From Roseovarius lutimaris (GTDB lineage: Bacteria > Pseudomonadota > Alphaproteobacteria > Rhodobacterales > Rhodobacteraceae): a stretch of 52,326 nucleotides of DNA. Both the position numbers and the translations under genes were made by a program. How positions within the stretch are numbered: the first letter of the stretch is position 1; each line of letters starts with the position of its first letter. The stretch covers positions 1-52,326 of the forward strand of contig NZ_FOVP01000023.1 of NCBI RefSeq assembly GCF_900115165.1. Reading direction: 5' to 3'. Shown piece by piece: positions 44,801 to 52,326 of this stretch. The notes beneath the pieces were generated by a model. The model searched no databases. It had not been told where the DNA came from and worked only from the letters and a program-made list of their open reading frames with translations.

Positions 44801-46814
44801 CGAGTTCGACGAGACCAAAGACAAGAAAAGCGGTACCAGGATCCCCCTGACGATCTCCACGCTCGGCCACGGGCGCCTTATCGTTAAATCCCACCCACGC
44901 CTTTTCGGGTGTGGAAAGATGGTGTTCTCCGATGCGATGAAGCTTCGCGGTGAACGGAACACAAAATCCGCGGTCACCAGAGACGTGCTCCTGTCAGAAA
45001 GACTGTTCCCGCAACTGGCCGCACCGCACCCGCGGATGATCATTTCGCGCGTTCTCAAAGATCGTTTGAAGAATGACCTGCCTCAGGGGCGTTCAGCTGA
45101 AATCGTCGAGAACATGCTCAATGCCGAGCCGTTTTTCGCACTGCAGGGCCCACCCGGAACCGGCAAGACGACGGCCCTGGAAGCATATGTGAGGCTTAGC
45201 CTCGAGCTTGCCCCGCTGTCCCGGCTACTGATCACGTCTCAATCACATGCAGCTGTCGATGTGGTTCTGGAGAAAGTCGTCAAGAGACTGGAGGAAGAGG
45301 AAAACCCCCCCGTGATCGCCAGGGTCGTGCCCGTGCACAGACCTGAGCGTTTGTCTCCCAAGGCACGCGAATATGATCTGGACGACGTCGTTTTCCGCCG
45401 CGCAAACGAGATGAGCAACAACGCCTGGCTCTCGGCACAGTCGGCAGACATCGACGCAGTCGGCGTTGCATGGCAAAGGATTGCCGGACTAAAGGCCACG
45501 GCCTTTTCGGAAATCGACCAGCGTCTTCGCGCCAGCGTGTCTCTTGTTTTTTGCACCACTTCGGCTTCACGCCGCCATCTGACCAAGGTTCGCAGGGACG
45601 GCGACCCCAGGTTTTCCTTCGATGTGGCGATTGTCGAAGAAGCAGCAAAAGCCAGTGCCTCTGACCTGATGATCCCATTGGTCCAGGCACCGCGCCAGAT
45701 TCTCATCGGCGACCACAAGCAGCTGCCCGCCTTTGAAGCCCAGAAACTCATTTCACTTGCGAAGATGGCGCGCAAAACCAACGAAGAAGAAAGACTTTCG
45801 ACCGGGGCTGAAGACATTTCCTTTTCGGAAATGAGCAGGGATCTGGAAAGAAAAATGGAGTGGTTCAGCCCATTCAAACGCATGTTCGAGCAACGAAAGG
45901 CGCTGAAAAAGGACGGGAGATGGAAGAAAGAGAATGACAAGGTCATCGACACGCTGGATATCCAATTCCGGTCGCACGAAGACATTGGCAGACTTGTCAG
46001 CCAGACCTTCTATGACAATGAGATCAAGAACGGGGTCTGGGACGAGACCCAGCACCCGCCGCCCTTGAAACTGCAACGTATCGGTGTGGCCGACAAGGCA
46101 ATCACCTGGATCGACACCAGCGATACAGAAAAGGGCGAATTCGTCGAACGCGACGACGGGAACAAACAGCTGTACAACCTCGGCGAAGCGAAAGTGATTG
46201 CCCGCCTGATTGAACGGGCCGGGTTGGACATGGACGACCGAAAAGACAACGCGCTGCGAGAACGCGCCCTGTTCCTGTCCCCTTATCGCAGGCAGTTGGA
46301 GGCAATCCGGGAACAGCTGCGTGACAACTGCGCCGTTGAAATCGGCGGACGCGTCGTAAACGGCCGGGAAACCCGAATCAGACATCGCCTGGACCAAATC
46401 GTCACCTCGATCGACGCGTCACAGGGTTCCGAAGCGGAACTGGTTGTGGTTTCTCTGGTGCGCGCCAGCGAAGTTGCCGGCGATCAACCGGACCCAAGAG
46501 ATGCCAGCCCCTTTGACTGGGAACGCGCCTTGCGGCGCAATTTCGGCTTTCTGATCGAGCCAGAGCGCATAAACGTGATGCTGTCCAGGGCGCGAACCCA
46601 GATCGTCATTGTCGGCAACCTGGACCATTTCCAGTTGTTGGACAAATGGGTTCGGGCATGGGCAGAAACCCATAACTCCTACTATCCGGCCGGGGATCCC
46701 CGACGCGACATGATGGACCAGATCCGAACGACACACGGGTTTTGGGGCAAGATGATCGCAAGCATCCACGATGTCGGACAGATCATCCCGGCCGGCAAAG
46801 TGATGGAACAATGA
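41814..46814 (+). CDS. Defence-like operon gene C: NTPase - pseudokinase - SF1 helicase fusion
   Basis: A 1666-aa three-module protein. Residues about 20-260: P-loop NTPase, Walker A LSAPPGQGKSTF (29-37) and Walker B PLVLLDGIDTLL (121-132). Residues about 400-730: kinase fold with FMIKVF (Lys429), LHTLGIFHRRLILSNIL (HRD changed to HRR), FLLTGFEFA (DFG changed to GFE), SDVFGLAMVF and RKRPSSRRF. The fold is there, but the catalytic and metal-binding Asp are gone. Residues about 1085-1640: COG1112/Upf1-like SF1 helicase with GPPGTGKT (1112-1119), TSQSHAAVDVVLEKV, motif II VEEA (1274), GDHKQLPAFE, QFRSHEDIG, SIDASQGSEAELVVVSLVRA and NVMLSRAR (1587). The helicase motifs look intact, so ATP-driven nucleic-acid remodelling is likely. 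The start abuts the gene B stop; the end overlaps gene D (ATGA). Confidence 0.88.
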   Translation: MAIDVQPHPDWLNLETEVAEPFGWSHLSAPPGQGKSTFCRWLASRTAGNRAILLLDFAQTSENTPGTIFQTVLQRALTEHGIEVAEAERLFEQERIGDQVTMAWVCLEAAAHTLAAQGTRPLVLLDGIDTLLVTSEARLPLLDRLKAHSQGAAPAFDILTTSILSLRSLKERFLVSGLSQAVEHRFRLLDKNDVAFVQDALGGATFKKKVCRKLIKDASGNIAVIRMALDRFSTMGTDQDYDDLKQDLFLDLSDDPEFENTILGEIKRTPHTADQAVHVRDLVQILQELKRDRGKRKAPLPPKKAFLAEDHGWTSTPETSPGRLSAFFYQATDLNALEAKAADLDELARKLEREEAEDAKSSDPTRQRLRKAIHREFCQSEAGVALNATLDRKNERCVVRDRHYIFHLEREKPMEDMAHEVAKEKFMIKVFPNLPKGSGDLLEVELFLLRQLSDQKQPGLPRFDTGGRLDMIDLGEEEVGFILMRVNGTALTDDDILPPQKLAAAFQSEAENAPIMKLIDELLPLAQALDKLHTLGIFHRRLILSNILKDDAVDDATGTRMQKFLLTGFEFAQYIHSFGDVTLPLDEHLAEGMSEVMRARLDRVCSPPEFWSNAETDPAVPNTVPLAMSDVFGLAMVFSLMSHGRPNDNNLARLLDATKPEEQLHEFEALLEQYRQDISENDALPFDLRSILIEGLASDARKRPSSRRFARVLSDLQAALQAQARIDEKKEFLITFHEADTARELQKSHLIPSVSDPNSGDAKDWARDLVTTHFSSATHIVFDADGYSRFVHERHQTGKEKDANIVVLGKSLAAFCTFFRDKPRGREPATFDWALSVRRFVRRSAFGEVLLARNNVRFPNTRVKILGESEEEFKDLKSRRSAGSFKPWTPMVQAANRQSDVINERSKAHASWTFANTVQATIEELSFPVEVISRDHGEVTLDLNATQFSRERENDRYLNLVFRDSGAPSQQAFFSRTIETWLEGDGDTSGQAYFIPEFDETKDKKSGTRIPLTISTLGHGRLIVKSHPRLFGCGKMVFSDAMKLRGERNTKSAVTRDVLLSERLFPQLAAPHPRMIISRVLKDRLKNDLPQGRSAEIVENMLNAEPFFALQGPPGTGKTTALEAYVRLSLELAPLSRLLITSQSHAAVDVVLEKVVKRLEEEENPPVIARVVPVHRPERLSPKAREYDLDDVVFRRANEMSNNAWLSAQSADIDAVGVAWQRIAGLKATAFSEIDQRLRASVSLVFCTTSASRRHLTKVRRDGDPRFSFDVAIVEEAAKASASDLMIPLVQAPRQILIGDHKQLPAFEAQKLISLAKMARKTNEEERLSTGAEDISFSEMSRDLERKMEWFSPFKRMFEQRKALKKDGRWKKENDKVIDTLDIQFRSHEDIGRLVSQTFYDNEIKNGVWDETQHPPPLKLQRIGVADKAITWIDTSDTEKGEFVERDDGNKQLYNLGEAKVIARLIERAGLDMDDRKDNALRERALFLSPYRRQLEAIREQLRDNCAVEIGGRVVNGRETRIRHRLDQIVTSIDASQGSEAELVVVSLVRASEVAGDQPDPRDASPFDWERALRRNFGFLIEPERINVMLSRARTQIVIVGNLDHFQLLDKWVRAWAETHNSYYPAGDPRRDMMDQIRTTHGFWGKMIASIHDVGQIIPAGKVMEQ

Positions 46815-49800
46815 CTGAAGCAATCTTTGTCTGCCTGCCCTATATTCCGTTTGACGTACAGGTGTACCCTTTCGGCGACGACACCCCGAGCGAGATCGAA
46901 AGAGCAATGCTCGGTTTCATCGCCGCACATGAGCCCGAAGGCGTAAGCATCCGCGCCTTCGATGATGCACTGCATCTGGGAAAACTCGCGACAGCCAACC
47001 TGCTGAATGGATTGTGGCGTCGGGCCCTGGTGCAGATGACGCGATCGCCCAGTCGTATCATCCTGGACGATCGCGCAAAGCAGCATCAAGACAACGATTT
47101 TCAGAATCTGGGCGCCCCGAGTGAGCCGATCAAGTTCCGGTTGGGATTCGACCTTTTACAGGGGCAGGTGATAAATCCGTTCAGTATCGATGCCGAAGAA
47201 CCCAGGATCGACTACTCTGTCCTGCCAACGAACCCAGATGACCCCTTCAACCCGTACCCGTTTCCGCTGAACGGCTTTGAAACCCTGCCCGAACACGAAC
47301 TCCTTCGCGCATTGAATACCGTTCCGGCGTTTCGCGAAGCCCGTGAAACGTGGTCGAATTCCAAGCTTGCGCCCGACACGCCCAACCACACGCTGACCCT
47401 GGACAACGTGGCCTATTTTCGCGGGTATTTCAGGGTTAGGCGGGCCCTGGATGATCAGTTGGTGTTCACGCCATCGGCGCAGAACGCCCATCTCAACTCG
47501 GTCCTCGAAAAAATCGGTGAATACCTTCCCAAGGAACCTGCAGCGCCCGGCGAGATGTTGTACGCCAACCTTGTTCGCAAGGCCAGTCGCACGGGAAGCC
47601 AACTGTCCGAGGCCCGCGATCCGATGTCGAAGCTGCGCAGGCAACAGGCGCGATTGGCCGTGATCGCCGAAGACCCGATGCGTTTCCCGGACGAGTTCAA
47701 AACCGTTTGGGCATCCGCCAAGGCCGGGCTGGACGAACTCATCTCGATCGAGCGTGAGCACGAAAACGCCCCCGTGAAAGTGACCTATATCCCCAAGGGT
47801 GCTGTCACCAACAGGTTCACATCCCTTCTCAAGGGGAAAGGAAAGCGGCTGATCCTGGCCTCCCGTTCGACCTTCCAGTTGGAACATCCCCAAAAGAACG
47901 ATCTCCTGAAATCGCTGGTTTCAGGCTTGTCCGGATCACAGCCGAGAATTCAGCAAGCCTTTCTTCAATGGGTGGCGTTCGGCCACAGGGAAGATACCCA
48001 GGCTTCAAACCGCAAGGATCGCGCACGTCGGATAATCGACACGGTCAGCCGGCCAATCGATGCCAGTTCTTCCGGCGCCAGCGCAATGACCACCAGACGG
48101 TTCTGGCATTTCGGAACGGGCAACCGGGCCAAGCATACAGGGGCGTCACTGGCCATGCTCGACGATCAATGGCTGCTATTGGCAAGCGCGTCTCTCCTGG
48201 GTGATACGGTCGATCAGGCAACGGGTCTCCTGGTCGAACCGCAACCAGGGTCTGATCGCCCGGGTTACCATCCTTTGGCCCGTGCGACGGCCGATCGTTT
48301 GAGCGCCACCTTTGCCATGGGTCGCCTTTTGGGCGATGGGCCGGTGCGTCGAAAAACCGTGTCACCGGTCCAGAAAAGACTCGACCTTTTGCAGGCAATC
48401 TCAGACGAGCTGGCCGAAACCCTCTCGGTCGACAACGGCGCGGTGGCAGGAGAAGGCACCACAGTGTCGCTTGACGATGAATCAAGTCTCCTGGCGCAGG
48501 TTCAAACGCAAAAACTCTACTCCGAAAGCCTTGGGGCCGCGCTTGAGAGACTCTCGGAGTTCAGACGCTCCGGCCCGCTGGTCGCGCGGCCGATCTTTGA
48601 TGCCGACATCTTCATGACGGCACGAAACCTGATCTTGTCCGCCGAAATCGACAGCACCGTCACCGTTTGTATCTCGGTAGGACCGCAACGACTGCGCAAT
48701 CGTCCCGAGTTTTTCGAGTTTCACCCTACAATTGACCCGATGTTCCCAGACGCTCTTTCATCGTTCCTGGAACACTCGCCTCAGAACCGGGTGAACCTTG
48801 TCATGATGGATTCGACCAAAGCAGATGAACGACAATACCAATCCCACCTGAACCAGCTCGAGAAACTCGCCGAAATGTCTGGCGGACGCTTGAAGCTGTT
48901 CTATCCAACACAGCACGAACTGAACAGCACGACCGGGTTGTCCTTTGTTGTGACCCCCGAGGAGACCCTCATCGCGTCGGGTGGCATCGTCGGGCATAGG
49001 CGAGGCAGCGCAGCCCAAGGATCGACGCTTCACGTTGCCATTCTGTTGCGCGGGCAAGGCCACGCTGCGTCCGCTACTCAACAAGTTGCCGCCCATGTGC
49101 CCGGCCTTGAAATCGTGCTTTCCGAGACACCTAATACGCCCACAACGACAAGCACCAAGGGCCGCAAACTCTATCTACGGTGGAACGAAGAAACACGTGA
49201 CCGGCACTGCTCTGATATTGGCGTTTCGGTGCTGGCCGGCGAAGCGGACGGCTTCGATGCCGCGACGCTTCAGGAAATCGCCGATGCGATCGCCGACCCG
49301 CAGTTCCAGCGGGCGATAGCCAAACGGCTGGCCCGGGCCCCTGGACCGGAAACACCCGAAGGCAACGCCGCCTTGCGATCGCTGTTCCGAAAGGCCGAGG
49401 CGGAAGGCGATCTTGCCGCGTTGGCCGGTTTCGCGGACTACGCCGAAAATGACCACCCAATGCACCTGCCGCCCCTGCGCGAAGCGGTCATCAGGTACCT
49501 GAAAGAAGAAGGCAACTCGTTCCCACAGAAACCCGCGGATTATCTGGCGCACGCACGGCAAAAGGAAATGTCTGCGCTTATGGTTCTCGCTTGGCTGAAA
49601 AAGCCGACCTGGGTCACCAACGCGCTTGTCCAGGCTTCTGCCGAAACGATCCAAGACCGATCTGATGAAACGCCAACCGGCCTGGATGCGATCCTGAAGG
49701 TTCTGACCAAGCGCGCGCGGGCGGGAGAAAACGATTTGCCCGACTTTGCGAAACTGGCGGACAAGGCAAGAACCGCGGAAACGGATACGCGGCAGGAAGA

Positions 49801-51787
49801 CTACGAAAAGCTCGCCAAGCTCTTTGCGCGGATCACCCGAAAGGATTACGGCACAGGTAGCGCCGCGCATATACGCGACCTTGCTTTCTGGGAAGACGAG
49901 GCTTCGGAATTCTTCAAGCTTCGCGGCACACTGAGCAACACCAGTTTGACACAACGCCAAAAGGCAGCCGCTTTCGACCGGATTTTGCGGGCGTCGGTTA
50001 AGAATCCTGCCAGTGCCCTGCGCAGCAAGGGCGCGGCCACCGAAACCGGGCGGGAAAAGGTTCTACAGTTCGACGCCGCCAACCGCGCCCGAAGACCGGA
50101 CCCGGAACTTGTGGGCAGGCGGCGCAATGCCATGGCGAATGACTGGACGCTGCTTCTAGCTGAATCCTGGCAATGGGCGCGCAGCTGGATGGAAACCGCA
50201 GAGGAAGGCCAGTCGCCCACAGACGGGGAATTGTATTCAGTGGCAATTGCCTGGCTCGATGCGTTCGACCCGAAAGCGCAAACCAACGCTGTCTGCCTGC
50301 AGCGGGTATTGCATTCCCGGTTGAGCGTCCTGGTGGGACGAGACGCGCCCCTTGCTGACGAATCCTCCTATTGGCGCTACCCGACGGCATTCGACAGCTC
50401 CGTTTTCAGCGAGGGAACGGTGAACTGGGTCAAATTCATGCAGGCACTCCTTTCGCAAGAATGGCCGCAGACGCCATTGCCAATCGACGAATGCTTTGAA
50501 GCGCAGCTTGCCGAATTCCGCTACATGCGCTGCAAGCGAATGCTGGACCATCCGCCATCGAATATGGACAGCGAAGAGGCCGGGCATCTTTTGCGAAAAC
50601 TCGTGCAGACCGTGCGGAACGAGAAGAAGCGCCTGGTGACCGATCTGGATGCGCTCGAGCGATCCCTGGCAGAGCTGGGCGGGTATCTGTCTGCGGAAAA
50701 CCAGGAAAACGCGGCCATGCTGCGTCAGGAAGTCAATGACGATGAAATCAATTTCGAGGGTGCGGAAACGCTGCGGGTGTATTTCAAAGAAATTCAGCAA
50801 GAGGTGACGAAAAAGCGGGAAGAGCTGAAAGAGACACTTAACCGGGAAATCGCTCATCTACCCGGGGCCTTCAAGTCGGCGGCCGAGCGGCTTTTTGACC
50901 AGCGCGACTTCAGTGCGGTTCGCGCCCTGATCGATCTGGGCTGGACCACGGTGCCGCCCTGGCCCCCGAATACAGCTTCTCTCGATCTCTTCAACCAATT
51001 GCTAAGGGCGAAAATCAAGGGAGAGGATATCGATTTCAGCTTGCAAACCCTGCTTGACGACAGAACCTTCGTTTCCATCAAGGACGCATTTCTGCCAGTT
51101 CTTACGGCAGCAGCTGTCATTACGCCGAGCGACGCGGAAACCTTTGCCCGTCTGGTCGCCGGGTGGTTCGGACGCGATGGTCCGGCCGATATGGCTAGGG
51201 CTGTTCAGCAACATCTCGGTCTGGTCCATGAACCCATGGTCGCATGCAAACGAAGCATGGATGATGACGAAGCCCCGGCAATACTGCACAACCCAGGTGA
51301 AGGCAGCGTCGATCTTGCCGTGGTTCCCTTTCTGAGCCGCCGATACGTGGCACCCGAGGCCATCACCGTCACGATGGAAGACATCGTTCAAGCCCTTGAA
51401 TTGGACGAAGCGAAGCGGCGGGAGTTTCTCCTGGACCGGATCGACAAGCGATTGAGTTTTTCCAAGCTTTATTCTGCCAGTCAAAAGGTTACCGAACCCA
51501 ATTGGTCGCAGGAATTCGGATCCCACGATTCAATGGAAAGCGCAGCAAAAGCTGTTCTCGACGCCGCGGCCCGCTTTGGATGTTCTCTATGCTATCAAAG
51601 AAACCCGTCACAGGAAACGAGCCCCAATATAAACGCGCTGGTCGGCCTGTGCAGCATTTTGTCATACTGGCATGCGGCGTCGCAAACGTGCGCTGGCAAA
51701 GACGAAGCCAGACTGGGTTCGGTTTTGGCAAAATGTTTCCAAAGCACCAAAGGAGCGAGAGTTTTTGAGGCATGCACTCTTAACTAG
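46811..51787 (+). CDS. Defence-like operon gene D: giant protein with degenerate PLD-like motifs
   Basis: A 1658-aa product. The ATG at 46811 overlaps the gene C stop; the frame is open earlier only inside gene C. Residues about 28-90 look like a winged helix (PSEIERAMLGFIAAHEPEGV, SIRAFDDALHLGKLATANLL). Near 441-475, GASLAMLDDQWLLLASASLL has the shape of a phospholipase-D core (HxKxxxxDxxxxxxGSxN) with His, Lys and Asn replaced. A second similar strand pair is near 709-730 (GLSFVVTPEETLIASGGIVG). Residues about 1258-1352 are a charged coiled coil (KKRLVTDLDALERSLAEL, IQQEVTKKREELKETLNREI). The C-terminal 300 residues are unassigned. The PLD reading is tentative. No membrane segment is seen. 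Last gene of the operon; no terminator was found. Confidence 0.8.
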   Translation: MTEAIFVCLPYIPFDVQVYPFGDDTPSEIERAMLGFIAAHEPEGVSIRAFDDALHLGKLATANLLNGLWRRALVQMTRSPSRIILDDRAKQHQDNDFQNLGAPSEPIKFRLGFDLLQGQVINPFSIDAEEPRIDYSVLPTNPDDPFNPYPFPLNGFETLPEHELLRALNTVPAFREARETWSNSKLAPDTPNHTLTLDNVAYFRGYFRVRRALDDQLVFTPSAQNAHLNSVLEKIGEYLPKEPAAPGEMLYANLVRKASRTGSQLSEARDPMSKLRRQQARLAVIAEDPMRFPDEFKTVWASAKAGLDELISIEREHENAPVKVTYIPKGAVTNRFTSLLKGKGKRLILASRSTFQLEHPQKNDLLKSLVSGLSGSQPRIQQAFLQWVAFGHREDTQASNRKDRARRIIDTVSRPIDASSSGASAMTTRRFWHFGTGNRAKHTGASLAMLDDQWLLLASASLLGDTVDQATGLLVEPQPGSDRPGYHPLARATADRLSATFAMGRLLGDGPVRRKTVSPVQKRLDLLQAISDELAETLSVDNGAVAGEGTTVSLDDESSLLAQVQTQKLYSESLGAALERLSEFRRSGPLVARPIFDADIFMTARNLILSAEIDSTVTVCISVGPQRLRNRPEFFEFHPTIDPMFPDALSSFLEHSPQNRVNLVMMDSTKADERQYQSHLNQLEKLAEMSGGRLKLFYPTQHELNSTTGLSFVVTPEETLIASGGIVGHRRGSAAQGSTLHVAILLRGQGHAASATQQVAAHVPGLEIVLSETPNTPTTTSTKGRKLYLRWNEETRDRHCSDIGVSVLAGEADGFDAATLQEIADAIADPQFQRAIAKRLARAPGPETPEGNAALRSLFRKAEAEGDLAALAGFADYAENDHPMHLPPLREAVIRYLKEEGNSFPQKPADYLAHARQKEMSALMVLAWLKKPTWVTNALVQASAETIQDRSDETPTGLDAILKVLTKRARAGENDLPDFAKLADKARTAETDTRQEDYEKLAKLFARITRKDYGTGSAAHIRDLAFWEDEASEFFKLRGTLSNTSLTQRQKAAAFDRILRASVKNPASALRSKGAATETGREKVLQFDAANRARRPDPELVGRRRNAMANDWTLLLAESWQWARSWMETAEEGQSPTDGELYSVAIAWLDAFDPKAQTNAVCLQRVLHSRLSVLVGRDAPLADESSYWRYPTAFDSSVFSEGTVNWVKFMQALLSQEWPQTPLPIDECFEAQLAEFRYMRCKRMLDHPPSNMDSEEAGHLLRKLVQTVRNEKKRLVTDLDALERSLAELGGYLSAENQENAAMLRQEVNDDEINFEGAETLRVYFKEIQQEVTKKREELKETLNREIAHLPGAFKSAAERLFDQRDFSAVRALIDLGWTTVPPWPPNTASLDLFNQLLRAKIKGEDIDFSLQTLLDDRTFVSIKDAFLPVLTAAAVITPSDAETFARLVAGWFGRDGPADMARAVQQHLGLVHEPMVACKRSMDDDEAPAILHNPGEGSVDLAVVPFLSRRYVAPEAITVTMEDIVQALELDEAKRREFLLDRIDKRLSFSKLYSASQKVTEPNWSQEFGSHDSMESAAKAVLDAAARFGCSLCYQRNPSQETSPNINALVGLCSILSYWHAASQTCAGKDEARLGSVLAKCFQSTKGARVFEACTLN

Positions 51788-51827
51788 CGTGCCAAATGAA
51801 GAACGAATTCTCTGCCATTAGCGGAAC

Positions 51828-52010
51828 TCATTTTTCGACGGGCTCTTCCAACACAGTCTGGTTTTCGTATTGCATTGGTTGGTTGATATCTATCGCTCCG
51901 CCATTTGGTGTCATGACCATTTTCGCTGGCTCTGGCGTTAGCATGCAGGTCACGAAATGCAACCTTTCAGACATCGAGCTAGGTGGCAGCGAACTCAGAG
52001 CTATGCGGGA
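51828..52010 (-). pseudogene. Possible 3' fragment of a gene cut by the IS256 element
   Basis: A minus-strand frame reads SRIALSSLPPSSMSERLHFV, TCMLTPEPAKMVMTPNGGAI and DINQPMQYENQTVLEEPVEK, then a stop at 51828. It looks more protein-like than the plus-strand frame at 51796-52020 and would have lost its N-terminus to the IS256 insertion near 52015. An internal ATG (MSERLHF) could also start a 48-aa product. Family unknown; weak call. Confidence 0.3.
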
Positions 52011-52038
52011 ATTTGGGTGATGGCGTGATTTGAAGGGC

Positions 52039-52093
52039 GGCGTATCGTGGCAGGTGATCAAGCCAGCCAGAACCTCACGAGGAGCGATACGCC
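52039..52093 (+). promoter_or_regulatory. Inverted repeat in the IS256 transposase leader
   Basis: GGCGTATCG (52039-52047) and CGATACGCC (52085-52093) are perfect reverse complements. The second arm ends at the base before the transposase ATG, and the GAGGAG ribosome binding site overlaps its edge. A hairpin here in read-through transcripts would hide the start, a common self-limiting device of insertion sequences. The element end probably lies at about 52015. Confidence 0.55.
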
Positions 52094-52326
52094 ATGAATG
52101 AAGATACAACTATCCTGCCTTTTCGCCAATCAGAAACGATCTTGGATCCGCTGACAGAGCTTGCCCGTGAAGGCGCGCGCCGGATGTTGGCGGAAGCGCT
52201 GAAAGCCGAAGCTGATGCGTTTGTCGCCAGTTTTGCTGAAGAGCAGCTGGAGGATGGCCGCCAGCGGATTGTGCGGCACGGATTTGGCCCTGAACGGCAG
52301 ATCCAGACAGGGATTGGCGCTCTGGA
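52094..52326 (+). CDS. IS256-family (mutator-type) transposase, N-terminal part
   Basis: An ATG after GAGGAG opens a frame MNEDTTILPFRQSETILDPL, TELAREGARRMLAEALKAEA and DAFVASFAEEQLEDGRQRIV that runs off the window after RHGFGPERQIQTGIGAL. This is the characteristic N-terminus of IS256-family transposases of the rhodobacterial type (GARxMLxxALxAEvdAF..., then R-x-V-R-x-G). About 77 of roughly 400 residues are visible. The DDE catalytic residues are outside the window, so intactness cannot be judged. It bounds the accessory region on the right. Confidence 0.9.
   Translation, partial: MNEDTTILPFRQSETILDPLTELAREGARRMLAEALKAEADAFVASFAEEQLEDGRQRIVRHGFGPERQIQTGIGAL

Noticed and set aside
51796..52020. 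Plus-strand 74-aa ORF after gene D
   Set aside because: It has no ribosome binding site, no recognisable pattern, and overlaps the probable IS256 end.

Overview
The window looks like a chromosome segment of a Rhodobacteraceae (Roseobacter-group) alphaproteobacterium. The support is high GC with strong GC3 bias, an AdoCbl-dependent ribonucleotide reductase, a hisS-hisZ-hisG operon, DUF1489, DUF937 and DUF938 genes, a BMP-type purine/nucleoside ABC transporter lying beside xanthine dehydrogenase remnants, and a dimethylglycine-dehydrogenase-like FAD/GcvT protein. All assignments come from reading the sequence; no database search was run.

Layout. 1-1.4 kb: a truncated IS3-family element abutting, and probably inserted into, an IS630-family element. 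1.4-32.4 kb: mostly ordinary core genes. These are panB-panC; a YcaQ-type DNA glycosylase; an FMN reductase-like gene; a DMGDH/GcvT-family oxidoreductase; a GH25 lysozyme; a DUF937 protein; an AhpD-like protein; a DUF938 methyltransferase with an aldo/keto reductase; psd-pssA (phosphatidylethanolamine synthesis); the BMP/Nup ABC transporter; decayed xdhA/xdhC fragments; dnaE; a lipoprotein; slyX; hisS-hisZ-hisG; two tandem outer-membrane beta-barrel genes; DUF1489; and nrdJ. 32.4-52.3 kb: accessory DNA. It begins with decaying small genes, continues with a minus-strand operon built around a divergent class-A-PBP-like protein and a membrane protein, and then has a divergently transcribed four-gene plus-strand operon (39.3-51.8 kb). 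It ends in the 5' part of an IS256-family transposase.

The four-gene operon is the highlight. Its genes are packed with a GTGA overlap, zero spacing and an ATGA overlap, so translation is probably coupled. They encode: (A) an unrecognised 493-aa protein; (B) a 338-aa protein with pentapeptide-like repeats and a formylglycine-generating-enzyme-like fold lacking one of the two active-site cysteines; (C) a 1666-aa fusion of an N-terminal P-loop NTPase, a kinase fold with broken HRD and DFG motifs, and a C-terminal COG1112/Upf1-like SF1 helicase; and (D) a 1658-aa protein with an N-terminal winged-helix-like segment, two degenerate PLD-like strand motifs and a long coiled coil. The helicase + kinase + PLD logic recalls type I Mokosh anti-phage systems, but the extra NTPase, the FGE-like adaptor, the lost catalytic residues and the very large fourth protein make it look like a distinct, probably undescribed defence/conflict system.

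The PBP-like operon beside it (34.8-39.0 kb) is also unusual: its glycosyltransferase half appears degenerate, while the transpeptidase half keeps an SxxK and a KSG motif.
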